64,000 nucleotides of DNA from Branchinecta lynchi (GCA_023053575.1 JAKZAP010000022.1:17732489-17796488), one strand, 5' to 3'; shown: positions 33,774-45,570, counted from the stretch's first letter. Program-made: numbers and translations. Notes: generated by a model from the sequence alone, not told the origin.

Positions 33774-35799
33774 GTAAGATTTGCTTTTGTTTTACTTTAT
33801 GTTGCATTGGTGATGTCGCGTCGAACAAAGATATTTCCTGGCAGCGTGACGCAAAGTCATTCGGTAGGGTAGGACGGTTCTTCAGCTTCTCATGCTCGAC
33901 ATTCAGTTCAACCAGTCATAAATGCAAAAAATACTTAATTCCTCATAAATTTATTTATTTACAAATATTTTGTTTTAGTGTTGACAGTGTTATCTGGAGG
34001 ACAATTCGAACGTTCCTTCTGGAAGCTGAACATTCCCTTGAATGATGGCTTATCTTTTCTCTACCGCGGTCCGTACCGACTATACTATATATATATATTA
34101 TATTTATAGAGGCGAGAGCCTTATTATTGCAATTATATTATTATTATTATACTACCGAAGCAGCCAAGATCGAACAAAAAAAAAAAATCATGGAAAAACC
34201 GAAATTTTTGTCTAGGAAAGTTTGAGCCATCTCCAGGCGAGACAAAGTCCTCGGGCCCTGGCATGATGCCTTTGAAGAGCTTCGGGAATATACCCAATCA
34301 TTTGAAGATAATAAAAGGTTATATTTTAGCATTCACACCTCGTTGAACACCGGAAACCGGTGACGCCAGGGGGGAGGGGTGGCGTCCCCCCTCCCCAATG
34401 CTTTTGGCCAGTCAGTAAAAAATAACCGAGTCAGCGCGAAGCGCCGCGATTTTTTGTCAAAACAGTTGATTTTTTTTTTTAAATGTCATTTTGCTGTTGA
34501 AAACAGTCGTTTTTCTGCAGAAAAAGTCGGTAAAAATTACCCAGTCGGTAACTGGCTCGTCCCCCCCCCCCAGACATTTTGGCTAGTAACGCCTCTGCCT
34601 CTCGCAAACTATTTAGTTCTTCGAATTACGCGCAGTTCCCGCTCAGGCTTGCAAGATGCTCACGGCGACTCTGCATTTGTGCTATCGAATGCCTACTTGG
34701 CCAGGATGCAGGGGTGGGGGGTGGGGCAGGACCTAATATTGTACACATTATTGTCCAGTGTCAAGGTTCTATTTTGACGCTCCGCAGCTCGCCTTTGTAA
34801 ATGAGATCTTAACGTTTAGCCGAATATGACACTATATAAGTTATTTATTACTTATACACTTAATTACCTTTTACAACACTTTAACCTCAAAACACTGCAG
34901 GAACGCAGAAAAAACTAAGCACCGACTTCGGTACAGGCATGGTATCTCACCTCACCACTCCCAAATCCTCCTTCAATCAATCATCTCGTAAATATCCAAA
35001 TATCTCTTAAAAGTCATATCATAGGATTGTCAATATAATAATATTCCCCCTACCAAAATGTTAGAAATGGACCAGAACGAGAGGTAAGTTCTAGGGTAAC
35101 CAAGCTATGTCCTGCCTACCTACAAAACACGCCAGATATGCCAAAAATTTCGTTCAAGAGCTCGTGAAACTTTTTAACGAAGATTGACAGATTTGTAAGT
35201 GTATTGATGCATGTTTTGTAATATTTTCTAGTTTTTGAATATCGCAAGTTTGGTTGTATTAATCACGAAAGTCGATTTTTTACAAAAAACTTTCTACCTT
35301 TCTACTAGTTTCTGTTAAATGGGCTTGAAGACCGGAAGAATGAGGTACTTCGTTTCTCCGCTGTTCGTATAATCGATGTTCACCGAATGAACTTTCTCCC
35401 TCGCTTGTAGCTTTGGAATAGCAACTACAGCGGCAGACGATTGCCGAAAAATAAATCTTTTTGTGTCACACGCAATAGCTGGCTTTCCTAAGAAGTTACT
35501 TTACAATCTGAAACTGAACTTTTCCTGAGATTCGTCTCAGTACCCGTTGAAAATCAATCTTTTGTTGAATTTCAAATTCTCGCGGTCAGGATGAACTTTT
35601 ATCTTGGGCCAGCAGTGGCAGCAGTGCATGTTCTGAACGCCACTGTTAGAGCCCAAGACAAATAAATCAAACATACCTTGTCAGAGTCGAGATAATTCAG
35701 TGTGTTTAAATCCAAGATATACAAATCAGTTGTCTTTTCAGTTAAACTTTAAGAAATAAAATATTATTTGCTTTTTTATTGTAAAGTTTTGTTCTACAG
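33774..35799. other. Intron 7, with one R repeat
   Basis: Apart from the R repeat at 34352-34596 I see no element or gene. There is an AT-rich patch with tatata runs at 34080-34140. Confidence 0.5.
34352..34596 (-). repeat. R repeat copy 2
   Basis: Reverse orientation copy of 11733-12038: ggtggcgtccccc start, ataaccgagtcagcgcgaag patch, C-run, then agacattttggctag. Confidence 0.65.
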
Positions 35800-36015
35800 G
35801 AGTTCGAAACGGAAATCCCCGGCAACACCTCACCCAGTTATCTAGAAGAAATTAAGCAGCTTTACATTCGAGATGAGTTCAGCCGACAGGTCCAAGAGTG
35901 GAATAAAATCCGAGGCGAGGCCATCGAAGAGTGTGTTAAGAAAATTCTTTTCCCAGCCTTCATCACGGAACTGAAGACGATCTTAACGAAAGAGGGTCAG
36001 GAATCTATCATCAGG
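35800..36015 (+). CDS. Spt6: Spt6 exon 8: Tex-like core
   Basis: Residues 515-586. EEIKQLYIRDEFSRQVQEW matches human EEIKQFYYRDEFSHQVQEW; a helical region follows, ending QESIIR. The acceptor is ttctacag at 35792-35799 and the donor gtgagt at 36016. Phase 0 at both ends. It has no ATG near the start but is open throughout. Confidence 0.95.
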
Positions 36016-36590
36016 GTGAGTAAAATGTTTTCTGTTACTTAGTGCAGACAGATAGACTATGCTTGTCGGGGATATCGTCACCACTACCGCACCCCGCCCA
36101 CCCCCGTCTCGATCTTTTTACCCAGTCGTTCCTGCGCCATTGCATAGTTGATTTGTTACGTTCAGTTGTTTTATCAGTTCTATCCGTTACAAAGACCGTA
36201 GCTGCCACCAGTTATAGTGGTAAAGAGAGAGTTGGATGTACGGGAGTGGCGCGATAGGCGGTGTATGTGGGGACCATCAGGGTGAGTACAGTGTTTTCTG
36301 TTATTTAGTGCAGACAGATAGACTATGCTTGTCGGGGATATCGTCACCACTACCGCACCCCGCCCACCCCCGTCCCGATCTGTTTACCCAGTCGTTCCTG
36401 TGCCATAGCATAGTTGATTTGATACGTTCAGTTTTTCTCTCAGTTCTATCCGTTACAAAGACCGTAGCTGCCACCAGTTATAGCGGTATAGAGAGAGAGT
36501 TGGATGTACGGGAGTGGCGCGAGAGGCGATATATGTGGAGATCTCCAGGGTGAGTACAGTGTTTTCTGTTAGTATGCAGGCAGATATATA

Positions 36591-37028
36591 GGAGGGTTTT
36601 TCACGAGATCTCGGAATCACTTTCCGGCGAGCGAAGCGCATCGCGAAAACTGTGGAAAGCGATTCCTAGAATAACTTTCACGTTCGCGCTGGACCGATCG
36701 CGAAAACACATGGAAAGCTGAAATCGCCGGGAAACTGTTAAATTACAATCTGTTTCTAATAAATATGGTTCACTTAATGGTTCTTTGATTCTCATATATT
36801 CCATCGAAGCCACCCTAATAACTCTTGCCATATTTCTTTATTTATTAGTGATACTTGCACTGTTTTTTCCCAAACCTTTGAAATTCCCGCCGAAACATTC
36901 AACTTTCTGCGGAGCTTTCCACTATCCTCGTTGAAACACTTTCCGGGAAAGCTGCTTCGATTTCCGAAGGGCGAAAACCGGGTTGGAAAGTGATTCTGGC
37001 TTTGCTTTCCAGCTCGCGAAAACCCTCC
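36591..37028. mobile_element. MITE (ggagggttttt ends) in the fourth repeat unit
   Basis: Inverted ends ggagggtttttc and gaaaaccctcc, with inner complementary stretches (actttccggcgagcg against ttggaaagtgattct). It separates atata from ttatgcttgtc, which are contiguous in the other units. Confidence 0.7.
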
Positions 37029-37151
37029 TTATGCTTGTCGGGGTATTGTCACCACCACCCCACCCCACCCACCCCCATCTCGATCTTTTTACCCAGTCTT
37101 TACTGCGCCATAGCATAGTTGGTACTACTTGGTACGTTCAGGTGTCTATCC

Positions 37152-37484
37152 CAGAGCAAATAGCTCTAGAGAGCGCGAACTTTGAAAAAGTGACACACAG
37201 TCAAATCGCAGCGACAGTAGCTCCGCCAGGGAGACACGAACATCCCTGCTGAAACTCAAAGTGAGTCTTAACCAGTCGTTAACGAGCGCTGGCTCTGATC
37301 TGATCATCGATGTTTGCACCGCCTCTTAGCCTTGCTAGAATTTTTGACGTCCGCCACTGGACACACGAACAGTTTGCTGAAGCGTCTCTCGTGAAGTGGG
37401 CTGGGCGGCGCTGCGACGGAGGCCCATTTTTGATGCATGAGAAGGATAGGTCTTCGCATTACTCTCTAGAGTTATTTTGCTCTG
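37152..37484. mobile_element. hAT-like MITE with 8-bp target duplication
   Basis: The ends cagagcaaatagctctagag and the inverse ctctagagttattttgctctg bracket 333 bp. The flanks are gtctatcc and ttctatcc (7 of 8 identical). The intact neighbouring unit has a single ttctatcc, giving an empty site. 8-bp duplication and CAGAG ends fit hAT. Confidence 0.82.
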
Positions 37485-38027
37485 TTCTATCCGTTCCGAA
37501 GACCGTAGCTGCCACCAGCTAGAGCGGTATAGAGGGAATTGGGTGTACGTGGGTAGCGCGGGGGGCGGTTTATGTGGGGTTCTTTACCTTCGGTGGTAGA
37601 GATATATACAGTACAGGTTGATATATAATGAAATCTTTATTTTACCTTATTCGGTGACACAACACAATGTTGATCCTTGGAACAGCTTTACCAAAGATGC
37701 GGTTAATGCTGAATCGATCAATAGTTTCAAGTGCATTGTTCATCGAATTTTTAACTCTGATCAGTTTAACTATTCAAAATTTCTTAGAGTTATTTCGAGG
37801 CGAAAGCCTTTTCTCTTGCTTTGTATTATTAATACCTCCACTTCTATGCTGATTCCTAAAGAATTTATAGAATATAATAGTATTTACTGCACAAAAAGCC
37901 TGGGGCCATTGGCAAAATTGCTCACAAAAAAGAGAACACTTAAATGAAATAACAGAACTGTACATCGACACTACTCTTCAGTGGACCCTACTCCTGGCTT
38001 ACATAACTTTCCTTAATAGTGGTTATG

Positions 38028-38345
38028 CTTACCTTAATTGTATACACATTTAGCAATACTGCGCCTACGTGAACCCATAATTGCTTACCTTAACTGTGTA
38101 TACATTTAGCAATTCTGCACCTACGTGAACCCAATATTGTGTACCTTAATTGTGTATACACTTAGCAATTCTACACCTACGTGAACCCAACATTACTTAC
38201 CTTAATTATGTATTCATTTAGCAATTCTGCACGTACGTGGACCCAGTATTGCATACCTTAACTGTGTATAGACTTAGCAATTCTGCACCTACGTGAACAC
38301 AGTATTGCTTACCTGTCTATACACTTGCAGTTCTGCCCCTATGAG
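38028..38345. repeat. Minisatellite, about six units of ~60 bp
   Basis: Repeats of gcttaccttaattgtgtata, then cacttagcaattctgcacc and tacgtgaacccaatatt, with scattered substitutions. No coding frame. Confidence 0.88.
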
Positions 38346-38931
38346 AGACCAGAATTCTGCACTCGTCATCGAAACCTTAATCGTGGTGACGTATGCCGAG
38401 GGAATTGTGACTTGCGGATCATAACATACTAGTGGTACGATCATCCGTTAGACTACCGGCAGTGAGAGTTTGAAAGGGTTGTACAAAAAGAAACATGAAC
38501 AGGCATTGAATTGTTCTAGGAATGAACGGCAGTGCCGAGCGGCGGTAACGCCCCGTGTTATTCACTAGTTTGAAGCCTGCCCTCTGGCGAGTTTCGTACT
38601 GCTGGATTTCTTTGTAACGTTTTGGGAGCAGGGGATGGAACAGGGCTGACCATGCTAGACTTTGACATGCTCATTTCCAAGGGCCCATAATAATTTGGGC
38701 GTCAAGACACCGCAAGCCCTAGCTGATACCCTTAGTACAGGTCTTGTTCAATCTTGTCTGTGTAGATATGTGTTGGGTAGGACACGAACGGTAAGTACTC
38801 CCAGTAATTATGAGGCGTAGATTTTATGATCGGCAGCGATAGGTGTTATCGGGTAGTTGACCATTTGAGGTGAAAAAAGTTGGAACTGTCCATCTCTCAT
38901 AGTCACATGCATTTGTTTATCTGTTTTCCAG

Positions 38932-39141
38932 GCATCCTGTAACAAACTTTACAATTTTCTCAAAGTCGGTCCATACCCGGCAGACTTCCCAGACGAAGAA
39001 GAAGACGAATGGGACACAAAAGACGGACTCCGGGTTCTATCCTTGGCTTATATTCCGGACTTCAACGCGGCGGCCTTCGCAGTCATGCTTACCACAGAAG
39101 GGGAAGTCAATGAGTACATCCGACAGGAACATCTGCTCAAG
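38932..39141 (+). CDS. Spt6: Spt6 exon 9: start of YqgF-like domain
   Basis: Residues 587-656. ASCNKLYNFLKVGPYPADFP, then acidic residues, then VLSLAYIPDFNAAAFAVM and LTTEGEVNEYIRQ. The latter corresponds to the opening strands of the RNase H-like YqgF fold (human VLGIAFSSARDHPVFCALV). In Spt6 this fold is thought to be catalytically inactive. The acceptor is ctgttttccag at 38921-38931 and the donor gtacgt at 39142. Phase 0. Confidence 0.95.
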
Positions 39142-39175
39142 GTACGTTTCATATTAAACTACAACTCGCAGGCAG

Positions 39176-39547
39176 GCGGGCGTCATGACTGGTTGGGGAG
39201 AGGGGGGGGACTCCCCCCCCCCCCCAATGCTGTCGGTAAAAAAAATAACCGAGTCGGCGCGAAGCGCCTCGACTTTTCGGCAACACAGTTGATTTTTTTT
39301 TTTTTTTTTTTTATCAAACCAGTAGCTTTTTCTGAAAATTGGTCGATTTTTCGTCAAAATAGTCGGTTTTTCTGAAAATCAGTGGATTTTTTTTAAAAAC
39401 CAGTCGATTTTTTTTCAAAAATATCATTTTTTTCTTGAAAACAGTAGTTTTTCTGCAGAAAATGTCGGTAAAATTTACCAGCCAGTCGGTAAATGCGTCG
39501 TCCCCCGCCCCCCCCCCCCCCCGCCAAACATTTTTGCTAGTAACGCC
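39176..39547 (-). repeat. R repeat copy 3, adjacent to exon 9
   Basis: Reverse copy of the R family, beginning 35 bp after the exon 9 donor, with long T- and C-runs and ataaccgagtcggcgcgaag. Longer than copies 1 and 2 through expanded T-rich modules. Confidence 0.65.
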
Positions 39548-39764
39548 TCTGCTCGCAGGATGTACCATAAAAGATTTACTCTTTCTATTGGAATATAGCA
39601 AAGTCTATATTTTGTGACTCAGCTTTAATTTGGGTAAATTTCACACGGCCTCAAATGTTGTTGGTCTCTGTCGAGGAACGTTCGTGTACATCACAAAGTC
39701 AGGCAAAATAGTGTAACCAGCCTTTTTGACCAATGAGAATCCCTGAAATGATAATCAGGAACCT

Positions 39765-40827
39765 GGTATGTATTGAACAGAGCCGAACACGGCAAGCCTA
39801 AATATCAGACTTGTGCTGTTCAGGGGATAAATAGGAGCCAAGTTGTTAAACTGAATGGTTCCGTCTCCGCAGTTGAAACAATAACTTGCGGTATCCCCCA
39901 AGGTACTAAGTTGGGTCCTTTGATTTTTATTTGTTCTGTAAATAATGTTGCTAAAGATTTCCTACATGGGTACAAATTTGCAGATGATCTCTCCCTTCTC
40001 GTTATTTATAAGCTTTCTTTCACACTTCCGAACAGTTCAAATCCGGTATAAGACTCCATCACTTCCCTTAAAACTCAACTGTCAAGCAAGAAAATGCAAA
40101 TTAATGACAGTAAGTCTTCGGTTATGCGGTTTTGCAGACTGAGAAGTGTAACCGCTGAATATCCATCGTCATTCAGACAGTGTGAATCCGTTAAATTGCT
40201 TGGGGTAATAATCGGTGATGATGATCTGAAATGGAATTCCCATGTTGACAACATTATCCGTAAAACCAACTTTTTAATTAAATCCCTCTCCACCCTTAAA
40301 TCTTTCGGTTTGGATACTAAATGCCTCCTCTGTTATTTTAAAACTTATATCCGTCCTCATTTAGAATATGCTTCACCGGTTTGGCATTCTTCTCTTTCTG
40401 TAGAGCTCTCTGATCGCCTGGAAAATGTCCAAAAGAGAGCAATGAGAATCATTCTGGGTGATCATAATATTACATACGAAGAGGCTCTCATTAAACTTGA
40501 CATTCCTAAATTATCTGTACGTAGAAATACTCTTTCAAACAAAATTGGAGCTAAGATAACGTGTTGTCCCCAGATGGCACAGCTATTTCCCCCTCCCCTC
40601 CCGTCTTCCGTGCGTCGGTCCGAGAGGAATACTGGCAATCAGTTTTCCCCATATCCCGCTAATTCTTCTACCTAATTTTGCGTAGTTTTGTCCCATCATT
40701 TATTTCCAGTCATTTCTTATCAGTGTATTAGTTAATTTGTTTCTTGTGTGTCTGTGTATTTTGTAAGGTTGTATTCCTCTTTTAGCTTTTAGCTATTCGG
40801 ATTAAACCTGATTGATTGATTGATAAG
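39765..40827 (+). mobile_element. LINE E copy 2: 5'-truncated, one stop
   Basis: The frame covers the second half of the RT: TCGIPQGTKLGPLIF, YKFADDLSLL, VKLLGVIIGDDDLKWNSH, YIRPHLEYASPVWH and RAMRIILGDHNI. FADD is present. There is one in-frame stop near 40049, otherwise the frame is open to about 40672. The 3' UTR ends in (TGAT)n at 40811-40823. CR1/L2-like by motif style. Confidence 0.88.
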
Positions 40828-41415
40828 AAATCTCGCAAGCGATAACGGATGGAAGGAGTCTAGGCGAACCCCCCACCGGCGATCCCCCCTGGCTACTTCA
40901 CCACCCTCCCCCCCCCCCCCCGAATGTAGATATATAGGAAGTTATAAAATCTTATCAAGAACTGCAGTTTTCTCCACGATCACTTAATGATTTTCTCTAG
41001 ACACGCTAGTTAAATGTAAACGCGTCACGGCTGCTTGCTAGCATCTCGCCTCTATATAGACTTTTCATGAGAAAATACATTCTTATACCCAAATTTTACC
41101 AGCACGTTCGGGAGGGGGGGGGGGGGTTAAGGGGTTATTTGTTGAAAGCACAGCCTAGTTTAAAAGTATTCTAAAATACTGTAAGCTGAAGAGTAAATAG
41201 TGCGAGAGGTCCTTTAAGTGATACCCTCATTACTTCCTACCATCTCGCATGCAAGATCTTACAGTTTCTCTAATTCACGTGTCACGCGCACAGTCCACAT
41301 ATGGAGCGTGAGTAATGATCGGACCGAGTCTTTGCGCTATCGATATATCGTCTTCTTTCGCTAAGCGGCAAACTGACCAAAAGCCGCAGTACGTTTCATA
41401 AAGGTAGCGTCACTT
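40828..41415. other. Intron sequence with partial M element
   Basis: Holds a C-run (40905-40922), a G-run (41114-41127) and the terminal 90 bp of an M element (41128-41217, ending ggtcctttaa). Nothing else is recognised. Confidence 0.5.
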
Positions 41416-41776
41416 AAGCCACTTTCACATTGACGCGTAGACCCTTTCACAATAAGCTACACAACCTCTGCGTTACGGTTGCGGCGACGCAATGCAGGGC
41501 TCACGCAGAAAGATAAGTGAACGCGTTACGCATCAGATTTGTTACTGAAAATAACCTACTAATGATGAAGAAAAACCTACTAATGATGATTAAAAACTTA
41601 TTAATGATGAAAGAAATGAAAATTTGGCAGAAGAATCCGGAAAAGGAAAACGTAAGTGCGCATCCAGCGTCACATGTTCTCGCGCAGGTATGAAAGATAC
41701 GCTGCGCAACCTGCACGCTACGTAAGATAAAGCATACGCGACGCATCGCAATGACGCGTCAATGTCAAAGCGGCTT
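41416..41776. mobile_element. MITE (aagccactttcacattg ends), uninterrupted copy
   Basis: Inverted ends aagccactttcacattgacg and the inverse from cgtcaatgtcaaagcggctt. Same family as 12206-14050 but without an H insertion. Confidence 0.75.
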
Positions 41777-41887
41777 TATACTTTTCCCTTTACGTCCCAC
41801 TTTATGGAAAATGTCCTCGCCAAGACTCCTTCATTTTGTGCGCAAACTCGCTCCTACGTCTCTGGCAGCAAGGAGAGACGTTTGCTA

Positions 41888-42195
41888 GCCTTCGGATCTT
41901 TCTCTAGGGAAAGAAACCCCAAGTAGTACCTGTAGCCCGGGTTCCGGCGAAAATCCCCCCGCCAACCCCCCCCCCCCCCCTCCCCTGGCTAAAACCCCCC
42001 GGCGAAAAAAAAAACCCAATACCAAAACCCCCTCGGTACCTAAAACCCCCCGATACCAAATCTCCCGAAACCTTTCATTTAAGACGAATCCAAAACATTT
42101 AGCTTGACTTTTGATATTTAGCTTAGCTTGACCTTTATATTTAAGACGAATCCGAAACATGTAGCTTGACTTTTGACATTTACCTTAGCTTGACC
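41888..42195 (+). repeat. Direct repeat upstream of exon 10
   Basis: Starts gccttcggatctttctctag, then a C/A-tract zone (accaaaacccc units), then gaatccaaaacatttagc and cttagcttgacc units. A second copy, 42911-43262, lies downstream of exon 10 in the same orientation, offset about 1023 bp. Confidence 0.85.
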
Positions 42196-42245
42196 GAGGC
42201 AGCAAGGAGCGAAAAAATATCCATCATCTGTTGTATTTGTTCTAG

Positions 42246-42470
42246 AGGAGAGACGCCTGGCGAGAAGCTGACAGGAAGGGGAAGCTGGACGACATGAAGA
42301 GCCTCAAAGAATTCATCCTCAACAAAAAGCCGCACGTCATCTGCGTCGGTGCTGAAAGTCGGGAGGCAGAGCGAATTGTGGAAGACATAAGGAATCTCGT
42401 AAAAGAGCTCGTCGACGAGGAGCAATTCCCTACAGTAAATGTGGAGCTGTTGGACAATACCTTAGCGAAG
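42246..42470 (+). CDS. Spt6: Spt6 exon 10: YqgF-like domain, continued
   Basis: Residues 657-731. RRDAWREADRKGKLDDMKSL, LNKKPHVICVGAESREAE and VNVELLDNTLAK align with human RRTAWREEER, LNKKPHVVTVAGENRDAQ and VELVDNELA. The acceptor is atttgttctag at 42235-42245 and the donor gtaagg at 42471. Phase 0, 225 nt, so skipping it would keep frame. Confidence 0.95.
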
Positions 42471-42554
42471 GTAAGGCTGCCTGCATCGGTCCTTGTTTGT
42501 CTTTACTTCTCGGTCTCAACTATGTTTTTTACAACTTTGTCCGTGAATCGTTTG

Positions 42555-42904
42555 CTAGGTAGGTAGGTAGGTAGGTAGGTAGTTTATTTATAACAAATTT
42601 AACCAACTTCTAACAAACAACGCAAATGCCTCACGACATACTTAAGCACGTAAGTTAACTCCAATAAAAGAAAAATAACCGTCTTAACCTAGCCTAAACA
42701 AAATAAATAATAGAAATCCTTCGAAACACCACAACTAAAGATACGTACATACACTTTATTGCTTGCAAGAATCAATAATATGCCTTCGAAGCAGTTTTTC
42801 AAATTTTGATGGGTCAAGACACTGTTTCAAATCAGCTGGAATGGAGTTCCAGATTTTCGGGCCAGCATGGCGAAGACCAAAACTAGATCGTGAAGTAGGT
42901 CTAA
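42555..42904 (-). mobile_element. LINE G: 3' fragment, antisense
   Basis: On the - strand the frame gives FGLRHAGPKIWNSIPADLKQ, the usual C-terminal LINE motif. The tail is (CTAC)n, seen on + as ggtaggtaggtaggta at 42560-42582. It abuts the second direct repeat. Confidence 0.75.
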
Positions 42905-42910
42905 TTTCAA

Positions 42911-43262
42911 GCCTTCGGATCTTTCTCTAGCGAGAGAAACCCCAAGTAGTACCTGTGGCCCGGGTTCCGGCTAAAAAAAAACGGCGAACCCCCCCCCCCC
43001 GTTACCAAACCCCCCCGGCGAAAAAAAACCCGATACCAAAACCCCCCCGGTACCAAAACCCCCCGAACAAAACCCCCTCGGTACCTAAAACCCCCGAAAC
43101 CTTTCATTTAAGACGAATCCAAAACATTTAGCTTGACTTTTGATATTTAGCTTAGCTTGACCTTTATATTTGAGACGAATCCGAAACATTTAGCTTGACT
43201 TTTGACATTTAACTTAGCTTGACCTTTACATTTAAGACGATTCCAAAACATTTAGCTTGACT
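42911..43262 (+). repeat. Direct repeat downstream of exon 10
   Basis: Second copy of 41888-42195, with one more gacctttacatttaagacg unit at its 3' end and longer A/C tracts. Confidence 0.85.
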
Positions 43263-43490
43263 TCCCGTGATCTTAGTCTAACTCAAGTGGAATCCTGGTA
43301 CAACAAGAAAACGAAGCTAAGTCAGTTTTCAGTTGTACTTCCACTGGAATTAGAAATCATCTTCATGAAAGAGAAGGAGTTTTGTTCCAGCATTTGTTGA
43401 GTTGTACAATAACCGATAAGTTAGTCCTGTTTAGTGTTTTTTTTCGTGATAAGACTGTAGAGTGATAGAGAGTGCTATCTTATTCATCAT

Positions 43491-44835
43491 TTTCTGTCCG
43501 TCAGTCGGTTTGTCGGTCCCGGTTTTGCTAGTTCGGGGCACTTCCAGATAAGCTAGGACGATGAAACTTGGCAGGCATATCAGGGACCGGACCAGATTAA
43601 ATTAGAAATAGTCACTTCCCCGATCCGACCATCTAGAGGGGAGTGGAGGGAGGGGGAATCCGGAAAAATGAGATATTTTTAGCTTCCGGACGGGTGATCG
43701 GATCTTAATGAAACTTGATATACGGAAGGACCTCGTGTCTCAGACTTTCCATTTTTAAATCCAGACTGGATCCGGTGACATTGGGGGGAGTTGGACGGGG
43801 AAACCGGAAATCTTGGGAAACGCTTAGAGTGGAGAGATCCGGATGAAACTTGGTGGAAAGAACAAGCACACGTCCTAGATACATGACCGACATAACCGGA
43901 ACGGATCCGCTCACTTTGGGGGAGTTGGGGGCGGGGGGATCCGAATTTCTAGTGATCCTGCGAGTTCGGTGTTTCCTGATGTGCTAGGATGATGAAAATT
44001 AGCAAGCATGCCAGATACCCGACAAGATTAAATAATAAATAGTAACTTCCCCGAGTCGACCATCTGGGGGGAGTGGAGGGAGGGGGGAGCCGAAAAATTG
44101 AGGTATTTTTAACTTGCGAACGGGCGATCGGATCTTGATGAAAGTTGATATTTCGGATGACTTCGTGTCTCAGACGTCCCACTTTAAATCCGGACCGGAT
44201 TCGATGACGCTGGGGGGAGCTAGAGGAGGGAGAAGGAAATCTTGAGATACGCTTAGAGTGGAGGGATCGGAATGAAAACTTGGTGGGAAGAACAAGCACA
44301 AGTCCTAGATACGTCATTGACATAATCGGACCGGATCTGGGCACTGTGGGGGAGTTTGGGGGGGGGTCTAGCGATCTCGCGAGTTCGGCATACTTCCTGA
44401 TGTTCTAGGACGATGAAACCTGGCAGGTATGTCAAGGATCCGAACAGATTGACTTGAGAAGAGTAGTTTCCCGGATCCCCATCTTGGGGGGAGTTGATGG
44501 AACGGGAGTCCGGAATCGAGTAGTATGCATAACTTTTGAACAGGTGATTGGGTCTGAATGAAACTTGTCAGGTGGAAAGAGCTATCGTCTCAGATGTTCT
44601 GTGTCAAGTCCGGTTCGGATCCGATACCTGTGGTGGATGGGGGGGGGGGGGGCAGAAAACTCAAGTGACGCTTAAAGCAAAGGGATTGGGACGGAACTTG
44701 ATGGAGAGAAGAAGCATTGGGCCTAGATACGAAATTGACGGAGCCAGATGGTTGGGGGTTTCCCGGAATTCCAGTAGTCGCGAATAAGAATAGTTCCAGA
44801 TGTACTAAGACAACGAAACTTCGTAGGCATATTAG
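43491..44835 (+). mobile_element. H3: 5' part of an H element split by an LTR
   Basis: Starts tttctgtccgtcagtcggt without the hairpin and runs through the usual modules to cgtaggcatatt. The remainder of the same element resumes at about 45571 (H7). Confidence 0.65.
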
Positions 44836-45501
44836 TGTTATGGAGACATCACATAGCACTTTGCTCTGCAATAGTCCTCCTAGTTATTCCCTCCATCTAT
44901 CGCCTACTTTTCTATATATCTCTTCGGTTTCCATCACCATCATTAATTTCCCGGCATCGTGACAATAGGTCACTCGGTCTTTATCCTAGCTTCAGTTAGC
45001 TGCTCGCTAATCCGAGGTCAGGCTTTGATCCATTTCATTCTAAGTATTTTGGCTACGGAATGAATCCGCAGCCAAGACAGTTCTCTTTCATCCTTGGTCG
45101 GAGCAAGACCTCAGTTACGCTATATTATAATTTATGGTAAGGACCAGTTTATATATTTAGTTAGGGACCCCTTTAGTGCTGTATTATATGTTCTTGTACA
45201 CGATTTACATGAGATAAATTAACTATAGACGTTATGGTCCATCTCGGCTAGTAGGCCTCGGGCTTGACTGGATATGTGAATTCCAGCTTCGCTAGGATGG
45301 GTGAACCAGCTTGATTAGGGATTTCTGGATTGACTGCGGCTGAGCTATAGAATTCCCTGAGACTTTCCCTTGTCTCTTTTGTCCGGTTTCCTGACTGGTC
45401 CTGGGGCTAGTGGGCACCTACGGTGTCAGAATGTCTTCAGCCCACACCCCAGGAGCCTTATCTTCATTAAACCTCGCCTCCACTCGTCCATCCTCTTAAC
45501 A
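44836..45501 (+). mobile_element. Probable LTR of a retrotransposon
   Basis: A 666-bp block begins TGTTATGGAGACATCAC and ends TCCTCTTAACA (TG...CA), with a polyadenylation-like cttcattaaacctcgcc near its end. It is followed by ttagtgacccgac, which resembles a primer-binding region. About 70 bp of internal sequence remains before H resumes. No gag-pol is present. The call rests on the ends and the interruption of an H element only. Confidence 0.45.
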
Positions 45502-45570
45502 TTAGTGACCCGACTTCATTGACTTGAGAACCCGACGCAACATACCCCGGAGGCTTCCGTTCATAGATCC

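Larger units (their letters stand above)
36005..37590 (+). repeat. Tandem repeat of the exon 8 donor region, about 266 bp
   Basis: The real donor, atcagg|gtgagta, at 36016 is reproduced at 36282 (ccatcagggtgagtacag) and 36550 (ctccagggtgagtacag). The ~266-bp units between them share tgcttgtcggggatatcgtc and accgtagctgccaccag. A fourth, degenerate unit (36551-36590, 37029-37151, 37485-37590) is broken by two MITEs. Confidence 0.88.

Noticed and set aside
36549..36590. An extra Spt6 exon defined by the repeated donor motif
   Set aside because: No acceptor plus open frame precedes the copies, and human Spt6 has no extra residues at this junction.
42557..42584. Free-standing microsatellite (GGTA)n
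   Set aside because: It is the 3' tail of antisense LINE G. Likewise (TTAC)n at 9776, (GATT)n at 23566 and 40811, and (TTTA)n at 56605 are LINE tails.
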